A DNA stretch of 7,484 nucleotides from JAAFHN01 sp031421855. Its GTDB lineage: Bacteria; Pseudomonadota; Gammaproteobacteria; Burkholderiales; Burkholderiaceae_C. The DNA lies in the NCBI GenBank assembly GCA_031421855.1, contig JANOPN010000109.1, forward strand, positions 1-7,484. Direction: 5' to 3'. Below, piece by piece: positions 5,497 to 7,484 of this stretch (within the stretch, counting starts at the first letter, position 1; each line of letters starts with the position of its first letter). The position numbers and the translations under genes are program-made. The notes beneath the pieces are model-generated. The model was given only the letters and a program-made list of their open reading frames with translations, was not told where the DNA came from and made no database searches.

Positions 5497-6113
5497 GCGA
5501 ACATCTCCTTGAGCTGGTTCATGGCGGCCTTGGTGACGAGCACCTTTTTGTAGAACACAAGCGACACCGGATCGGCGTAGCGTGGTTCAACAACCAACAC
5601 GTTGGGCAGATTGCGCGACGCGAGGTACAAGTTTTCATCGACTTCATCAGCGATGATCATGACCGACTCAAGGTTCATCGCCTTGAACTTCGCAGCCAAC
5701 AACTTGGTCTTGGGCGAGTCAACCGTCAGGTTTTCCAGCACAGCCAAACGACCGTCGCGCACGAGTTGCGAGAAAATCGCAGCCATACCAGCACGGTACA
5801 TTTTCTTGTTGACTTTTTGCGTGAAGTTCTCATCGGGCATGTTTGGAAACGTGCGACCGCCTCCACGCCACAATGGAGATGAGGTCATGCCTGCGCGAGC
5901 GCGACCGGTGCCTTTTTGGCGAAACGGCTTCTTCGTCGAGTGCTTGACTTGTTCACGGTCTTTTTGAGCCCGCGTGCCTTGGCGCGCGTTGGCTTGGTAG
6001 GCGACAACGATCTGATGAATCAGAGACTCGTTGTAATCGCGACCGAACACCGTCTCAGGTGCGTCGATCTTTGACGAGGCCAAACCTTGATCGTTAAGGA
6101 GATCGATCTGCAT
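5493..6113 (-). CDS. rplD: 50S ribosomal protein L4
   Basis: L4 is an early 23S rRNA binder with a loop reaching into the exit tunnel. In E. coli it also represses its own operon by promoting termination in, and blocking translation from, the S10 leader. The 206-residue product starts MQIDLLNDQG. It carries the tunnel loop at about 58-92 (KKPFRQKGTGRARAG, then SSPLWRGGGRTFPN) and the C-terminal Rossmann-like part with IIADEVDENLYLASRNL and VEPRYADPVSLV. A TTG immediately before the ATG is rejected as start: AAGGAG at 6121-6126 is 7 nt from ATG 6113, and the rplC stop overlaps that ATG as TGATG, so the genes are translationally coupled. Autogenous control by L4 in this organism is only an inference; the rplC leader is the place to look. 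Confidence 0.98.
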   Translation of the reverse strand: MQIDLLNDQGLASSKIDAPETVFGRDYNESLIHQIVVAYQANARQGTRAQKDREQVKHSTKKPFRQKGTGRARAGMTSSPLWRGGGRTFPNMPDENFTQKVNKKMYRAGMAAIFSQLVRDGRLAVLENLTVDSPKTKLLAAKFKAMNLESVMIIADEVDENLYLASRNLPNVLVVEPRYADPVSLVFYKKVLVTKAAMNQLKEMFA

Positions 6114-6784
6114 CAATTGGCTCCTTTGGATTTTGCCTTGACAGCTGGGCGGACGGTGACAAAGCCATTTTTGCTGCCAGGGATCGCGCCCTTGATCATC
6201 AACAATTGGCGGTCAGCGTCAATGCGAACCAGCTTCAGGTTTTGAATGGTAACGGTGACATCGCCGCGGTGACCCGACATGCGCTTGCCTGGAAACACGC
6301 GACCTGGATCTTGCGCCATCGAAATCGAGCCTGGCACGTTGTGCGAACGGCTGTTACCGTGCGATGCGCGCTGCGACTTGAAGTTGTGACGCTTGATGGT
6401 GCCGGTGAAACCTTTACCGATGGATGTGCCTTGCACGTCCAACATTTGACCCACCGCGAACACTTCGCCAGCAACCACTGAACCACCTGCGGCATATTTG
6501 CCGATGGTGTCCGGGGTTACGCGAAATTCGCTGGTGAATTCGCCTGCGGTCACGCCAGCTTTGGCGAGGTGACCCGCTATCGGCTTGGTCACACGCGAGG
6601 CACGGCGCTTACCAAACGCGATTTGCAGCGCGCTGTAGCCGTCGTTTTCTTGGGTCTTCACTTGGGTGACACGGTTGTCAGATACATCGACCACTGTGAC
6701 GGGAATTGAATCGCCGTCATCAGTGAACACACGCATCATGCCGACCTTGCGCCCAAGCAACCCCATAAAGGTGCTTTGACTCAT
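6113..6784 (-). CDS. rplC: 50S ribosomal protein L3
   Basis: L3 binds 23S rRNA early in 50S assembly and reaches the peptidyl-transferase centre. The 223-residue product carries FMGLLGRKVGMMRVFTDDG near the N-terminus, KGFTGTIKRHNFKSQ, the central loop SHGNSRSHNVPGS at 141-153 and a C-terminal VTVTIQNLKLVRIDADRQLL. Q158 in MAQDPG aligns with the E. coli L3 Gln150, methylated there by PrmB. The frame is open to a GTG at 6796, but that GTG overlaps the Shine-Dalgarno: GGAG at 6791-6794 is 6 nt from ATG 6784, so ATG is the start. This is the first gene after the 213-nt gap from rpsJ and probably the first gene of its own transcription unit. Confidence 0.97.
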   Translation of the reverse strand: MSQSTFMGLLGRKVGMMRVFTDDGDSIPVTVVDVSDNRVTQVKTQENDGYSALQIAFGKRRASRVTKPIAGHLAKAGVTAGEFTSEFRVTPDTIGKYAAGGSVVAGEVFAVGQMLDVQGTSIGKGFTGTIKRHNFKSQRASHGNSRSHNVPGSISMAQDPGRVFPGKRMSGHRGDVTVTIQNLKLVRIDADRQLLMIKGAIPGSKNGFVTVRPAVKAKSKGAN

Positions 6785-6790
6785 TGTTGA

Positions 6791-6840
6791 CTCCACGGGC
6801 TTTTCGCCCGATTAGGAAACCCCGACATCGATTGGTCGGG
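6791..6840 (-). promoter_or_regulatory. rplC leader: two hairpins and the Shine-Dalgarno
   Basis: On the minus strand two stem-loops sit just before rplC. The upstream one is CCCGAC (6840-6835), loop CAATCGAT, GTCGGG (6826-6821). The downstream one is CGGGC (6810-6806), loop GAAAA, GCCCG (6800-6796). The second stem ends 1 nt before GGAG (6794-6791), the rplC Shine-Dalgarno, so folding or protein binding here could alter ribosome access. The repeats are directly visible; a regulatory role is inferred. Confidence 0.5.
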
Positions 6841-6903
6841 ACCGGATTTGCTTTTTGTTTTCTTGACCGCACTGTTTACGCAATGAAGCGTCGCAGAACA
6901 ATC

Positions 6904-6957
6904 AAAAAGGCCAAAAAGCGCCCTAGTTCAGCACACCAAACGTGCACTGAACTAGGG
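6904..6957 (-). terminator. Strong hairpin plus T-runs between rpsJ and rplC (terminator or attenuator)
   Basis: An 11-bp perfect inverted repeat, CCCTAGTTCAG at 6921-6931 and CTGAACTAGGG at 6947-6957, encloses a 15-nt loop with a further possible short stem. On the minus strand the hairpin is followed by CGC, then TTTTT (6917-6913), GGCC and TTTTT (6908-6904), the layout of a rho-independent terminator for tuf-rpsJ. The candidate promoter at 6968-6996 lies upstream, so transcripts from it would meet this hairpin within their first bases. That suggests attenuation, or a 5' stabilising stem, rather than a simple end of operon. Confidence 0.65.
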
Positions 6958-6967
6958 TAAGCCTTAG

Positions 6968-6996
6968 ATTATAGAACGACACTCACAACAATGCAA
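6968..6996 (-). promoter_or_regulatory. Candidate sigma70 promoter for the rplC operon
   Basis: The minus strand carries a perfect -10 box TATAAT (6973-6968) and a -35 element TTGCAT (6996-6991), separated by exactly 17 nt. The predicted transcription start is at about 6961-6962. It lies in the rpsJ-rplC gap, 13 nt beyond the rpsJ stop, and would drive rplC through rpsQ with a 5' leader of roughly 175-180 nt. The -35 matches consensus at only three of six positions. Confidence 0.6.
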
Positions 6997-7009
6997 GCGC
7001 CGCGTTACA

Positions 7010-7327
7010 TCATTGGAGTTTGATCTCCACATCGACGCCTGCTGGCAGATCCAGCTTCATCAGTGCATCGACGGTTTTGTCGGTTGGATCGACAATGTCC
7101 ATCAGACGTTGATGGGTGCGAATCTCAAACTGATCACGGCTGGTCTTGTTGACGTGCGGCGAGCGCAGGATGTCAAAGCGCTTCATGCGGGTAGGTAAAG
7201 GCACAGGGCCTTTGACCAACGCGCCGGTGCGCTTGGCGGTGTCAACGATTTCAGCCGCGGACTGGTCGATCAATTTGTAGTCAAACGCTTTGAGGCGGAT
7301 GCGGATTTTTTGCTTGGTGGTGGCCAT
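7010..7327 (-). CDS. rpsJ: 30S ribosomal protein S10 (NusE)
   Basis: S10 is a 30S head protein and, as NusE, pairs with NusB at boxA in antitermination complexes and links NusG to the ribosome. The 105-residue product has IRIRLKAFDYKLIDQSAAEI at 8-27, TAKRTGALVKGPVPLPTR at 30-47, the loop RSPHVNKTSRDQFEIRTH at 55-72 and VDALMKLDLPAGVDVEI near the end. V59 in SPHVN lies at the site where S10 changes give tigecycline resistance in other bacteria; the common residue is present. ATG 7327 has GGGAG about 5 nt upstream. It follows tuf by 12 nt, so it probably belongs to the str (tuf) transcript, while rplC onward has a separate promoter candidate. Confidence 0.98.
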   Translation of the reverse strand: MATTKQKIRIRLKAFDYKLIDQSAAEIVDTAKRTGALVKGPVPLPTRMKRFDILRSPHVNKTSRDQFEIRTHQRLMDIVDPTDKTVDALMKLDLPAGVDVEIKLQ

Positions 7328-7339
7328 GTGAGCTCCCGA

Positions 7340-7484
7340 TTACGCGATGATCTTAGCGACGACACCTGAGCCGACGGTTTTGCCGCCTTCGCGGATGGCG
7401 AAACGCAAGCCCTCTTGCATGGCAATGGGGTTGATCAGTTTGACCGTGATGCTGACGTTGTCGCCAGGCATGATCATCTCTTTG
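7340..7484 (-). CDS. tuf: Elongation factor Tu, C-terminal fragment (cut by window edge)
   Basis: Only the last 47 codons are inside the window; the gene continues beyond the right edge. EF-Tu is the GTPase that brings aminoacyl-tRNA to the ribosomal A site. The visible part is the end of beta-barrel domain 3: KEMIMPGDNVSITVKLINPI, then GLRFAIREGGKTVGSGVVAK and the terminal IIA. This matches EF-Tu almost residue for residue. It lies 12 nt before rpsJ, the str-to-S10 gene order. Many Betaproteobacteria have two nearly identical tuf copies, and this fragment does not tell them apart. Confidence 0.98.
   Translation of the reverse strand, partial: KEMIMPGDNVSITVKLINPIAMQEGLRFAIREGGKTVGSGVVAKIIA

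Noticed and set aside
6785..6796. GTG start for rplC at 6796
   Set aside because: The GTG is part of GTGGAG, whose GGAG is the ribosome binding site for ATG 6784.
1..7484. CRISPR arrays, tRNA or rRNA genes, insertion sequences, phage genes, attachment sites
   Set aside because: No regularly spaced repeats, tRNA-like cloverleaf sequences, transposase motifs or flanking direct repeats were seen on reading the window.

Overview
The window is a bacterial chromosomal segment dominated by ribosomal protein genes on the minus strand. The L3, L4, S10, S17 and EF-Tu sequences read like those of Betaproteobacteria. The long Arg/Gly/Pro-rich tail on S3 and the tuf-rpsJ order also fit Burkholderiales (Comamonadaceae-like). 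This assignment comes from sequence memory, not from a search. Nothing looks mobile, phage-derived or CRISPR-like.

Layout, from the right edge and following minus-strand transcription: the 3' end of tuf (EF-Tu), rpsJ (S10), then a 213-nt non-coding gap. The gap holds a good sigma70-type promoter, a strong hairpin followed by T-runs, and two more hairpins close to the rplC ribosome binding site. Next comes a tightly packed block: rplC, rplD, rplW, rplB, rpsS, rplV, rpsC, rplP, rpmC, rpsQ. Gaps there are 17 nt or less, several junctions overlap (TGATG or ATGA), and almost every start has a clear Shine-Dalgarno sequence. After rpsQ there are two hairpins, one terminator-like. The spc operon (rplN, rplX and so on) does not follow. 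Instead there are two minus-strand genes, a Prx5-type peroxiredoxin and a small rhomboid-like membrane protease, probably co-transcribed. Convergent to them at the left end, on the plus strand, is rfaE2 (heptose-1-phosphate adenylyltransferase, LPS core precursor synthesis), whose 3' end overlaps the rhomboid gene by 26 bp. The first 135 bases are undetermined.

The genes on the right supply the translation machinery: EF-Tu delivers aminoacyl-tRNA, and the r-proteins build both subunits around the peptide exit tunnel (L3, L4, L22, L23, L29), the peptidyl-transferase centre (L2, L16) and the 30S head and body (S3, S10, S19, S17). The three left-hand genes concern peroxide detoxification, membrane proteolysis and outer-membrane LPS, with no obvious functional link to the ribosome.

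I see no clearly undescribed system here. The best candidate for something new is the rpsJ-rplC intergenic leader. It looks like a promoter placed just upstream of an attenuator-type hairpin, which could be an r-protein autoregulatory leader in a lineage where the E. coli S10 leader is not expected.
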